This document shows positions 1-12,300 of a stretch of DNA of 64,000 bases, piece by piece. Below the pieces are notes generated by a model. The model had not been told where the DNA came from, did no database searches, and saw nothing but the letters and a program-made list of their open reading frames with translations. Positions within the stretch are counted from its first letter, which is position 1, and each line of letters begins with the position of its first letter. The stretch spans positions 160,610 to 224,609 of the forward strand of contig CAZDWC010000006.1 of the NCBI GenBank assembly GCA_964509075.1, in the 5' to 3' direction. The DNA is from UBA7239 sp964509075. GTDB lineage: Bacteria > Pseudomonadota > Gammaproteobacteria > Pseudomonadales > UBA7239. Both the position numbers and the translations under genes were made by a program.

Positions 1-119
1 TTCTGGTTCGCGCCTGTGAGCTTGTCGGCCAGCGCGAGCAGCGTGCCGGCATCCACGTCGGCACACGGCGGGCGATCTGCTGCAGCTGTCATGGGTGGTT
101 CCAGGCTGTCGAGTGGCAT
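1..119 (-). CDS. Unidentified protein, N-terminal fragment
   Basis: An open frame on the minus strand runs off the left edge, leaving only about 39 N-terminal residues. It starts with MPLDSLEPPMTAAADRPP and continues into an Ala/Leu-rich stretch. The ATG at 119 is chosen because AGGGA lies 6 bases upstream; an in-frame ATG at 143 lacks a comparable site. It lies downstream of the giant repeat gene on the same strand, with a REP-like hairpin between them. A transport component for that protein would be a natural neighbour, but nothing visible here shows it. Too short to name. Confidence 0.45.
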   Translation of the reverse strand, partial: MPLDSLEPPMTAAADRPPCADVDAGTLLALADKLTGANQ

Positions 120-212
120 GGCGTATCCCTGCACAGGCGTCATGCACTAACTGTAGACGGCTTTTGTGTGATTGCTTGAACCGAAAGCCAGCCAGCGCTC
201 TTCTGAACAAAG

Positions 213-258
213 CCCTCACCCGGCGCTGCGCGCCACCCTCTCCCTAAATGGGAGAGGG
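213..258 (-). repeat. REP-like palindromic element, also a likely terminator
   Basis: Read on the minus strand this 46-base element has a CCCTCTCCC/GGGAGAGGG hairpin followed by GGTGGCGCG-AGCGCCGGGTGAGGG. A nearly identical 46-base copy lies on the plus strand at 62301-62346, between leuD and leuB. It follows the stop of the giant gene. On the plus strand the hairpin is followed by TTTTA, so it could stop transcription entering from either side. The rest of 120-323 shows no coding potential. Confidence 0.75.
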
Positions 259-323
259 TTTTATAGCCCCTACCCTGTAATGGGGGGAGGGGTTGAGGTA
301 GGCGAATACCTCAGTAGCAGTCC

Positions 324-3300
324 TCACAACAAGGGCTGCTGGCTGTCCCCCGCACCAAGCAGGCCGAGAGCATTGTCGCCGCCATCGGTCTGTAGCCACA
401 CATCGTCGATGGCATGTGTACTGCCGTCGGCTGTGGTGTAGCTGCTGGCAAGTCCTGTCCAGCTGCCATTGCTCCACTCGTCAGTCTGCTGCGCCTGCAG
501 CGAGATGCCGGTGATGCCGAGCTGACCGAGTTGATAGAGCTCGGTCTGCTGGCTCACGCCGTCGCCGTTGCTGTCCTGCCACACCTGCAGTGCTGCGAAC
601 AGTTCGTCGCCAGCATTGATCGCGCCGTCGTGGTTGCTGTCGAGTTCAGCCAGTGCGGCAAAGCCGTCGCTGGCGCGACTGCCGTCGGCGAGTGTGGTAG
701 AAGAGCCGAACAGTTCGGCACCACTGCTGATAGCTCCGTCGCTGTTGCGATCCAGTACGAGGAAACCGTCATCGGTATCGGCCCATGCCGTGCGCACTGT
801 CTCGCCAGTGGCGAACAGATCGAAACTCACGCCGTCAGCCAGTGTGGTGGTTTCCACGCCGTCGCCGTCGAGATCCAGAATCAGCGGTGTGGACAGTGCC
901 AGTGCCGTGGTTTGTTCAGCTGTCATCTGCGCCAGCTGCCCGCCGGTGAAGGCGTCGTGCTGCGTCATGTTCAAGTGCGACAACTGTGCCGTGGTGAGGC
1001 CGGCAATCGCAGCGGTGCCGATCGCGGCGATTTGCGAGGCACTGAAGCTGGCGAAGTCGGCTGTCTGCATCGCGGCAAACTGATCGGAGTTCAACGCAGC
1101 GACATCGGCTGTTTCCATGGCGGCAAATTGCCCGGTGGTCATGGCAACGATCTGCGATGTGGTTAGCGCGGCCACCTGCGCGGTGGTGAACGCCTCGATC
1201 TGGTCGGTGGTCATCGCTGCGAGATCGCTGTTCTGGATCGCCGCCACTTGCGTGGTGGTCAGCGCCTGCACCTGGTCTGTTTCCAGCGCGGCGACTTGCG
1301 CCGAAGTCATCGATACGATCTGTCCGGTAGTGAGTGCCGCCACTTGCGTATTGGTCAGCGCGACGATCTGGTCGGTGGTCATTGACGGCACATCGGTGGC
1401 CTGGATGGCGGCGATCTGCGCCGTACTCATGGCGGCGAGATCTTCCGTTTCCAGTTTCGCGATCTGCGTGGCGGTGAGCGACACCACTTGCGAGGTGGTC
1501 AACGCGGCGGCCTGCGCCGTGGTCAGCGCGACGATCTGGTCGGTGGTCAGTGCCGCGACATCGGTACCCTGCATCGCGGCAATTTGCGTGGTGGTCAATG
1601 CCTGGATCTGGTCCGTGGTGAGGCCGGCCACCTGAGCAGTGGTGAGCGCGACGACCTGCGCCGTGGTCAACGCCGCCACCTGGGTGGCGTCCAGCGCACC
1701 GAGCTGATCGGTACTCCAGGCGGTAATGTCATTGCCTAGCGCCGCCACTTGTGCAGTGCCGAGAGCAGCGATGTCTACCGTTTCCATGGCGGCGAGCTGG
1801 GCCGTGCCAAGACCCGCGAGTTGCGCGGTGGTCAGTGCCTGCCACTGGGCCGTACCCAAAGCTTGAATGTGGTCAGTGGTGAAGGCTGCCACATCGGCTG
1901 TCTGCATGGCGCCCAGTTGTGCGGCTGTCAGTTCCACCGCCTGTGTGGTGGAGAGTGCGGCCACTTGTGCGGTGGTGAAACCGGGCACAGCAGCCACGGC
2001 GAGCGCAGCCAGGTCGGCAGTTTCCATGGCCTGGATGTGCGCCACACTGAGTGCGCCGAGTTGTGCCGAGGTGAGTGCCCCGGCTTGTGCGGCGGTCAGT
2101 GCTTCTACCTGATCTGTGGTCAGTGCTGCAATCTGCGAGGTTTTCAGCGCGGCGATCTGCGCGGTAGTCAGCTCGGCGAAATCTGCCGTTTCGATCGCGG
2201 CAACCTGTGCCGTGGTCATGGCGGCAATCTGCGCTGTGGTCAGTTTGCTGATCTGGTCGGTCGTCAATGCCTCTACCTGGGCGGTGGTGAGCGCTGCGAT
2301 GTTGGCTGTCTTGATCGAGGCCAGTTGTGTGGTGGTGAGTGCCTGAATCTGGTCTGTGGTCAGCGCAGCAGCCTGGTCAGTGGTGAGACCGTTCAGGGCG
2401 CTGGTGCTCAGTTCATCCAGGTCGCCGGTTTCGATGGCCTGCAATTGCGTGGTGGACAAGGCCGCCACTTGCGAGGAGGACAGCACGCCAGCCTGATCGG
2501 TGGTGAGGGCTTCCACTTGCGCGGTCGTGAGCGCGGCGATCTGCGCGGTTTTCAGCGCGACAATCTCAGCCGTGCCCAGTTGCTGCAGGTCTGCGGTTTC
2601 GATGGCCTGGATTTGCGCCGTGGTGAGTGCCGCTACCTGCGCGGTGGTCAGCGCATCGACCTGATCGGTGCTCAGAGCCTCGATCTGGTCGGTGGTCATC
2701 GCGGCGAGATCGACAGTCTGGATCGCGGCAATCTGCGCCGTCGTCATTTCCGCCAGGTCGGCGGTTTCAATGGCTGCCACTTGCGCGGTGGTCATGGCGA
2801 CGATCTGGTCGGTAGTCAGCTTGCTGATCTGGTCGGTGGTCAATGCCTCCACCTGCGCGGTGGTCAGCGCGGCGATGTCGCGTGTTTCCATTGCCGCGAT
2901 CTGATCGGTAGTGAGCTTCTGCAGATCGGCGGTTTCAATGGCCGCCACTTGCGCGGTGGTCAGCGCCACGATCTGGTCAGTGGTGAGTTTGCTGACCTGA
3001 TCGGTGGTCAGTGCCACGATGCCGGCAGTGGTGATGGCGGCAATATCGGCCGTTTCAAACGCTTGCAACTGTGTGGTGCTCAGCTCGGCAATATCGGCTG
3101 TTTCCAGTACGGCCACCTGTGCGGTGGTGAGTGCGGCGATCTGGTCCACCGTCAATGCCGCCACGTGGTCGGTGGTCAGCGCGACGATCTGCGCGGTGGT
3201 CAGTGCTGCGACTTGATGCGCCATCAGCGATGCCGTCTGCTCGGTACTCATATTGGCGATGTCGGCGGTTTCCAGTGCACGGATCTGTGCCGTGGTGAGA

Positions 3301-6300
3301 CTGCTCACCTGATCCGTCGTCAGCTCGGACGTTTGCGCCGTGGTCATCGCCGCAATGGCGGCGGTACTCAGGGCTGCCATCGCGCTCGGATCCATGGCGG
3401 CGATTTGCGTGGTTGTCATATTGGCCACTTGTGCCGTGGTCAATATTGCTGCCTGTGCGGTGGACAGCAGGGCAATCTGGTCCGTGGTCAGTGCGGCAAC
3501 ATCCGCCGTTTCCATCGCGCGCAATTGTGTGGTGGAGAGTGCGGCGATTTGCTCAAAGGTCAGCACTGCCGATTGTGCGGTGGTCAGTGCCACGATCATG
3601 TCGGTGGATAGCACGGCGAGATCGGCCGTTTCGATGGCGGCGATCTGGTCGGTGGTCATCTTCTCGAACTGTGCAGTCGAGAGATTGCTCACTTGCGTGG
3701 TGGTGAGTGCGGCCACTTGTTCCGTGGTCATTGCCGCCAGTTGCGCGGTCGACAATGTCTGGATTTCGGTGACAGACAGTTTTGCCGTTTGCGCCGTGGT
3801 GAGCGCGGCAATCTGCGCGGTGGTGAGTGCACTGAACTGGTCAGTTTCCAGCGCCACCAGCTGCGCCGTGGTGAGTGCAGCGATTTGATCCGTGGTCAGT
3901 TTTGCCACGTCGGCGGTTTCCAGTACCTTGATCTGTGCGGTGGTGAGGGCTGCCAGATCCGCCGTTTCCAGTGCCGCCACCTGTGCTGTGGTGAGGTTGG
4001 CGATCTGCGCTGTTGTCAGCACCGCGGCCTGTGCAGTGGTCAGTGCCTGGATCTGGTCGGTGCTCATGGCAGCGAGATCGGCGGTTTCCAGTGCTTTCAC
4101 CTGTGCCGTGGTCATGGCAGCCACGTGTTCCACCGTGAGTTTGGCGGCTTGTGCGGTGGTGAGTGCCACGACCTGATTGGTGGAGAGCGCGGCCACTTGT
4201 GCGGTGGTCAGATACTGGATCTGGTCGGTGGTGAGTTTTGCTATGTCGGCAGTGTCCATCGCGTGGATCTGGTCCGTGGTCAGCGCTGCTACCTGGTCAC
4301 CCGTCAGTTTTGCCGTTTGCGCGGTGGTGAGCGCGACGATCTGTGCGGTGCCCATCGCAGCGAGGTCTGCGGTTTCAATGGCCTGTACTTGCGCGGTGGT
4401 GAGTGCCGCCACTTGCGAGGCCGTCAGGGCGGCCAGCTGGGCGCTGGTGAGAGCCGCGATCTGGTCGGTGGTCATCGCTGCCAGATCCTCGGTCTCCATG
4501 ACGCGGATTTGCGCAGTCGTGAAGGCCTGGATCTGGTCGGTGGTCATCGCCTGCACCTGATCGGTGGTCAGGGCAACGATCTGCTGGCTTTCCAGTTCGG
4601 ACAAGCCGCCGGCATTGAGTGCGGCCGCCTGTGCTGCGTCGAATGCCGCCAGCTGTGCGGTGGTCATGGCGGCGATCTGTGCAGTGGTCAGCGCCGCAGC
4701 CTGATCGGTCGATAGTGCTGCTACATCAGCGGTTTCCATCGCCGCTACTTGTGCTGTGGTGAGGTTGGCAATCTGTGCCGTGCTCATCGCAGCAATTTGT
4801 GCCGTCGTCAGTGATGGCACAGCGGTGGAGGATACTGCGGCCAGATCGGCCGTTTGCATTGCGGCGATCTGGTCGGTAGTCAGTTTTGCCAGTTGCGCGC
4901 CGGTGAGGGCGGCAGCCTGGGTGCTGGTGAGTGCCACGATCTGTGCGGTAGTCAGGGCCGCGAGATCGGCGGTTTCCAGTGCCGCGACTTGTGCCGTGGT
5001 GAGGTTTGCCACCTGCGTCACGGTGAGGGCTTCTGCCTGTGCGGTGGTCAGTGCCGCGATCTGCGCAGTGGTCATCGCCGCCACTTGTGCGGTGGTCATA
5101 CCCATCAGTTGATCGGTGGTCAGTGCAGCCACTTGTGCTGTGGTCATGGCAGCGACTTGCGCCGTGGTGAACTTGGCCACATCGGCATTTTGCATGGCGG
5201 CTATTTGTGCCGTGGTCAGTGCTGCGACCTGTGCGGTGGTGAGTGCCGCCACTTGCGCCGTGGTCAGGTGCGGGATCTGGTCGGTGGTCAGTTTGGCGAG
5301 ATCGGCCGTTTCCATCGCGCGGATCTGGTCGGTGGTGAGTGCAGCTACCTGGGCTGCAGTCAGCGCCGCTGTTTGTGCCGTGGTCAAGGCCACGACTTGT
5401 GTGGTGGTCAGTGCGGCGACATCGGCGGTTTCCATGCCCTCGATCTGCGCTGTAGTCAACGCGGCGACCTGGTCTGTGGTCAGCGCGGCGGCTTGTGCCG
5501 TGGTGAACGCCCGAACCTGGCTGGTAGACAATGCTGCCAGATCTGCCGTTTCCATCTGGCGCAGCTGTGTGGTGGTGAGTGCGGCCACGTCGGCGGTTTC
5601 CATCGCTGCAGCTTGTGCGGTGGTGAGCGCGGCGATTTGTGCCGTGGTGAGCGCAGCCATCTGGGCGGTGGTGAGACCGGCGATGCGGTCTGTGCCGAGT
5701 GCGGCAAAGTCTGCGGTTTCCATCGCGCGCAGTTGTGTGGTGGACAAGGCAGCAATCTGGTCACTGGTCAATTTGCTGGCCTGCGCGGTGGTCAGTGCGG
5801 CGATTTGTGCGGTGGTAAAGGCCGCGAAATCGGCAATATCCATCGCACCCATCTGCACGCTGGTGAGATTCGCCACTTGCGTAGTACTTAGCGCCGCAGC
5901 ATGTGCCGTGGTCAGTGCCACGATCTGGTCGGTGGACAGTTTGGCCAGATCGGCGGTTTCGATCGCCTGGATTTGCGCGGTGGTCAGCGCGGCAATGTCA
6001 GCCGTTTCCAGCGCACTGATCTTCGCCGTGCTCAGTGCCACGATCTGGTCGGTGGTCAGCGCGGCAGTCTGTGCCGTGGTCAGTGCAATCAGCTGGTCGG
6101 TCGACAGCGCAGCGAAATCAGCTGTTTCCATCGCAGCGACCTGTGCAGTAGTGAGTGCGGCAATTTCATCAACCGTCAGGGCTGCGGCTTGTGCCGTGCC
6201 GAGTGCGGCAACGGCTGCCGTTGACAATTTGGCGAGATCCGCCGTTTCCATTGCCACCAGTTGTGCCGTGGTGAGATTGGCGGCTTGTGCTGTTGTCAGC

Positions 6301-9300
6301 GCTGCTGCCTGTGCGGTGGTCAGCGCGATAATCTGATCAGTGCTCATCGCAGCGAGGTCGGCCGTTTCCAGTGCGGCGATTTGTGCTGTGGTCAGTTTGC
6401 TGATTTGTGTCGGTGTGAGATTGGCAACCTGTGCGGTGGTCAGTGCCGCGATGCGATCAGTGCCGAGCTGTGCGAGATCGGCCGTTTCCAGTGCCGCCGC
6501 TTGCGCAGTTGTCAGCTTGCTGACTTGTGCAGTTGTCAGTGCTGCCGCCTGGTCGGTGCCCAGTGCGACAATCTGGTCGGTGCTCATGGCGGCGAGATCA
6601 GCAGTCTCCAGTGCTGCCACCTGTGTTGTGGTCAGTGCCCGTATCTGATCCGTCGTTAATGCGTGGGTTTGTGCGGTGGTCAGTGCCACTACTTGTGCGG
6701 TGGTCAGTGCCGCGACCTGATCCGTGGTGAGCGCTGCGATCTGGTCAGTGCTCATGGCGGCGAGATCGGCGGTTTCCAGCGCGGCGACTTGCGCAGTGGT
6801 CAGGGCAGCGACTTGCGCAGTGGCGAGTGCCGCTGCCTGTGCGGTGGTCAAGGCAACCAGCTGTGCAGTTGTCAGTTGTTCGAGATCGCCGGTTTCCATC
6901 GCCGCCATTTGTGCGGTAGTCAGGTTGGCAATTTGTGCCGTGGTCAGTGCGGCCGCCTGATCGCTGGTGAGCGCCACAATCTGGTTGGTACCCAGTGCGG
7001 CAAGATCAGCGGTTTCCACTGCGCGCAGTTGTGTGGTGGACAGCGCAGCCAGATCAGCTGTTTCCATCGCAACCAGTTGTGCGGAACCCATGCCGACAAG
7101 TTGAGCTGTCGTCAGTGCGGCAGCTTGCGCGGTAGTCAGCGCCACAATCTGGTCGGTGGTCATTGCAGCGGCTTGTGCCGTGGTTAGTGCAGCGATTTGT
7201 GCGGTGGTGAGTTTGGCAATATCCGCCGTTTCCATTGCGGCGATCTGCGCGGTTGTCAACGCCTGCACTTGATCCGTTGTCAATGCCTCGATCTGTGCTG
7301 TGGTGAGCGCGATGACCTGATCGGTGGTCAATTTTGCTATGTTGGCCGTGGTAATGGCTTCAATCTGCGCGGTTGTCAGCTTGGCCAGATCGGCGGTTTC
7401 CATGGCGGCGATTTGCGCGGTGGTCAAGGCCTGGATCTGTGCGGTGGTCAGTGCAGCGGCCTGGGCGGTGGTAAGCCACTGGATCTGGTCTGTTGTCAGC
7501 TTGGCCAGATCGGCGGTGTCCATGGTCACCAGTTGTGCGGTGGTCAATGCCGGTATTTGATCGGATGTGAGTGCCGCCACTTGTGCCGTGGTGAGTGCGA
7601 CGATCTGCGCCGTGGTCAACTTGGCGACATCGGCAGTTTCCATGGCGGCGATCTGTGCCGTGGTGAGCGCGGCAACCTGGCTGGCTGTGAGCGCCTGCAC
7701 CTGTGCTGTCGTGAGAGCAATGATCTGGTCTGTGGTCAATTTGCTGATCTGGTCGGTGCCAAGTGCAACCAGCTGTGTTGTCGTCAATGCCTGCACTTGA
7801 TCGGTGGTCATTGCGGCGAGATCGGCGGTTTCCATGCTGCGCAGCTGTGCTGTGGTGAGCTTGATGATCTGTGCAGTGGTCAGCGCCGCAGTCTGGGCTG
7901 TGGTCAGTGCCGCAATCTGTGCGGTGGTCATGGCTGCGAGGTCCGCGGTTTCAATAGCGGCAACCTGTGCTGTCGTGAGTTTCGGTACCTGATCCGTCGT
8001 CAGCGACGCCATTTGTCCACTGGACAGGGCGACAATCTGTGCCGTGGTCAGTGCTGCCAGATCAGCCGTTTCAAATGCCTTGACCTGGCTGTTGGTCATC
8101 GCAGCGAGATCCGCAGTTTCGATGGCGGCTACCTGCGCGGTGGTGAGAGCGGCAACCTGTTCCGTTTTCAGGGCTGCCACTTGTGCCGTGGTCAGCGCCA
8201 CAATCTGGTCGGTGCTGAGTGCGGCGACATCATCGGTTTCCATGCCGCGCAGCTGTGTGGTGGATAGTGCTGCCAGGTCTGCAGTTTCCAGCGCGGCCAC
8301 TTGTGCCGTGGTCAGCGCAGCCAGCTGGTTGTTGGTCAGTGCTGCGATCTGCGCCGTGGTGAAGGCCTGTACCTGGGCGGTGGTGAGTTTGGCGATGTCT
8401 GCAGTTTCCAGCGCGGCAACCTGTGTGGTGGTCAGCTTGGCGACCTGGGCGGTGGTCATTGCCGGCACCTGGTCGGTGCTCAGCGCGACAATTTGTGCCG
8501 TGGTCAGCGCGGCCACTTGTGCCGTGGTCAGTGCTGCCACTTGAGCTGTCGTCAAGGCGGCGATATCGGCCGTTTCCATGGCTGCGATCTGCGCCGTGGT
8601 CAGTTTCACCAGATCGGCGGTTTCCAGCGCGGCCACTTGGGCCGTGCTCAGTGCCGCCACCTGGGTCAAGGTTAGGGCGGATATCTGGCTGGTGGTCAAA
8701 GCCGCCACCTGTGCCGTGGTGAGTTCGGCCAGTTGGGTGGTGGAGAGACGTGCCAGTTGTGCGGCGGTCAGCGCGGCAACCTGGTCCGTGGTGAGGGCTG
8801 CTACCTGTGCGGTAGTCAACACACCAATGTGCGTTGTGGTCAGTGCGGCGATGTCGGCGGTTTCCATGGCTGCCACCTGGGCGGTGGTCAGCGCAGCCAC
8901 CTGTGCGGTGGTCAGTGCAGCCACCTGTGCGGTGGTCAATGCCGGTATCTGGTCCGTGGTCAGTTTGGCGACATCGGCCGTCTCCATGACGGCGATCTGC
9001 GCCGTGGTCAGTGCGGCGATATCGGCACTTTCCAGCGCAGCGACTTGTGCTGTGGTCAATGCAACTACATGTGCGGTGGTGAGGGCAGCCACTTGTGCCG
9101 TGGTCAGCGCAGCAACCTGTGCCGTGGTGAGCGCAGCAAGCTGGGCGGTGGTGAGTTTGCTGACCTGTGCCGTGGTGAGTGCTGCCACTTGTGCGGTGGT
9201 GAGGGCAGCCACTTGTGCGGTAGTGAGGGCTGGCAATTGTGTCGAGGTCAATACCGCGAGATCAGCCGTCTGCATGGCTGCGACCTGTGCAGTCGTCAGC

Positions 9301-12300
9301 GCGGCGATCTGTCCTGTGGACATGTTGGCGAACTGTGCCGTGGTGAGTGCCTGTATCTGTGCCGTGCCGAGTTGTGCCAGATCGGCAGTTTCCATGGCGC
9401 GCAGTTGTGCCGTGGTGAGCGCTGCAGCCTGGGCGGTGGTGAGCGCTGCCGCTTGTGCAGTGGTTATCGCCGGGATGCGGGCGCTGCTGATGACAGCGAG
9501 ATCGGCGGTCTCCAGTGCCGCCACCTGGTCGGTAGTGAGTGCAGCCAGTTGCGCGGAGGTGAGGGCGGCTACCTGTGCGCTGGTCAGCGCCTGGATCTGT
9601 ACTGTGGTCAGCGCTGCCAGATCTGCTGTTTGCAGTACGGCAATCTGTGCCGTCTTGAGCGCAGTGATCTGCTCGGTGGTGAGGTTGCTCACTTGTGCCG
9701 TGGTCAATGCCGGAATCTGGTCAGTGGTCAGGGCGGCAATCTGTGCAGTATCCATTTCCGCAAGCTGCGCGGTGCTCATGGCGGCGAGGTCGGCGGTTTC
9801 CAGCGCGGCAATCTGTGCGGTGCCCAAACTGGCGACCTGTGCCGGTGTCAGTGCCTGTACTTGAGCCGTGGTCAGCGCTGCCACCTGTTCTGTCGTCAGT
9901 GCGGCGACCTGTTCGGTGGTCATGGACTCGATCTGTACCGTCGTCAGCTTGGCAATGTCGCCGCTTTCCATGGCGGCAATCTGGTCAGTATCCAGCGCAA
10001 TGAGCTGATCGGTGCTCAGTGCCGCCACCTGTGCCGTAGTGAGTGCAGCCATCTGTGAGGTGGTGAGTGCTGCCACCTGTGTGGTGTACAGCGCGCCCAA
10101 CTGACTGGTCGTGATGGCGGCAACATCCGCCGTTTCCATGGCGCGCAGCTGGCCTGTGGTGAGAAATTCCAGTTGTTCGCCTGTAAGTTTGGCCACGTGT
10201 GCCGTGGTGAGTGCGGCAATAGCTGCTGTAGACAGGCGGGCAAAGTCAGCTGCTTCCATTGCGGCCACTTGCGCGGTGCTCATGGCGCCGATCTGGGCCG
10301 ATGTGAGGTAACCGGCCTGCAGTGTGCTCAGTGATTCCACTTGCTTGGTGGTGAGTGCAGCAATGCTGGCGGTGGTGAGTTTGCCGATTTGCGCCGCGGT
10401 GAGTGCGCCAATTTGCGAAGTAGTGAGATTGGCTATCTGTGCCGTGGTCAGTGCAGGGATCACCGCTGTCGACAGGCGGGCAATGTCGGCGGTTTCCATG
10501 GCGGCGAGCTGTGCAGTCGTCATGTTGGCCACTTGCGCGCTGGTCAGCGCGCCGGCTTGCGAGCTGGTGAGTGCCTGGATTTGTGCCGTTGTCAGTTTGG
10601 AGGTATCGGCGGTTTCCATCGCCGCAATCTGTGCCGTGGTGAGTGCGGCAATCTGTGCCGTGGTGAGATTGGCAACCTGTGCCGTTGACAGCGCAGCGAT
10701 TGTTCCTGTTGCCAATGCGGCAATGTCCGTTGTTTCCATCGCAGCGAGCTGTGCAGTGGAAAGTGCGGCTACTTGTGCAGTTGTCAGTGCGACCGCCTGA
10801 TCGCTGCCCAATGCTGCAATCTGGTCGGTGGTGAGTGCTGCGACCTGGGCGGTACTCAGTTGGTTGACGCCGGCCGTGCCCAGTGCTTCCACATCCTCGG
10901 TTTCCATGGCGGCGATCTGTGCCGTGCCCAACGCGGCGCGTTGTGCTGAAGTGAGTGCAGCCACCTGTGCGGTGGTCAGTGCCGCAATCTGGCTGGCGGT
11001 CAGCTTGGCGACATCGGCGGTTTCCATGGCGGCGAGCTGTACTGTACTCAGTGCCGGTATTTGATCGGTCGTCAGCGCGGCAATCTGCGCCGTGCTCAGG
11101 GCCTGGATCATGGCAGTCGACAGCCCGCGCAGATCTTCCGTTTCCAGTGAGGCAATCTGGCTGGTGCCAAGTGCTGCCAGCTGTGCGGTACTGAGTGCTG
11201 CGACCTGGGCGCTGGTGAGAGCGGCAATGTGCTCGGTGCTGAGCGCAGCAGTCTGTGCAGTCGTTAGCCCCTTGATGGTGGCGGTCGGCAGTGCTGCGAC
11301 CTGTTCTGTGCCGAGTGCGCCTATCTGTGCTGTGGTCATGGCGGCGATTTGCGCAGACGATAACGCCAGCACCTGGCTGACCGACAAGCTAGCTACCTGG
11401 TCGGTTGACAGTGCCGCGATATCGGCTGTTTCCATGACCTTGATCTGTGCCGAGCCCAGTGCGGCGATCTGTTCCGTGGAAAGCGCGGCGACCTGGGCCG
11501 TGGTCAGGCTGGGAATGCTCGATGTGCTCAGTGCGGCGACATCCTCGGTTTCCAGTGCGGCGATCTGCGCTGTCGACAGTGCGGCAATCTGTGCCGAGCT
11601 GAGTGTTCTGGCCTGCAGCGTTGACAGTGCGACTATCCTGTCGGTCGAGAGTGCTGCGATGTCGGCGGTTTCCATGCTGGCAATGCCTGCGCTGCCGAGG
11701 GCGGCCAGTTGTGCGTTGCTCAGTGCGGCGGTTTGCGCGGTGGTGAGCGCCGGTACCTGGCTGCTGGTCAGTGCCGCAATCTGCGCTGTGCTCATTGCGG
11801 CAACCTGCGCCGTGGTGAGAGCGGCAACGTCAGCCGTTTCGAGCGCGCGAACCTGCTCGGTGGTCAGCGCGGCGATCTGTGCCGTGCTCATAGCCGCAAA
11901 TTGTGCGGTTGTCAGCTTCGTCAGGTTGGCAGTGGAAATCTTGATCAGATCGGCTGTTTCAATCGCCGTGACCTGCACGTTGCGCAAGGCCGCCAGTTGA
12001 GTGGACGTGAGTGCGGCAATCTGTGCCGAGCTCATGGCCGTCACCTGCTGGGGTGTCAGTGCGCGCAGCTGTGCGGTGGAAAGAGCGGCCACTACCGCCG
12101 TATTGAGTGCGGCGACATCCTGGGTGTCCAGGGTGGCGAGCTGTGCGGTCGACAGTCCAGCTGCCTGTACGGTAGTCAGTGCAGCCGCCTGGCTGGCGGT
12201 GAGGGCTTTGGCTTGTTCCAGCGAGAGAGCGGCGATCTGCGCGCTGCTCATGCTGCGCAGGCTGGCTGTTGCCAGTGCAGCGAAATCTGCTGTTTCCATG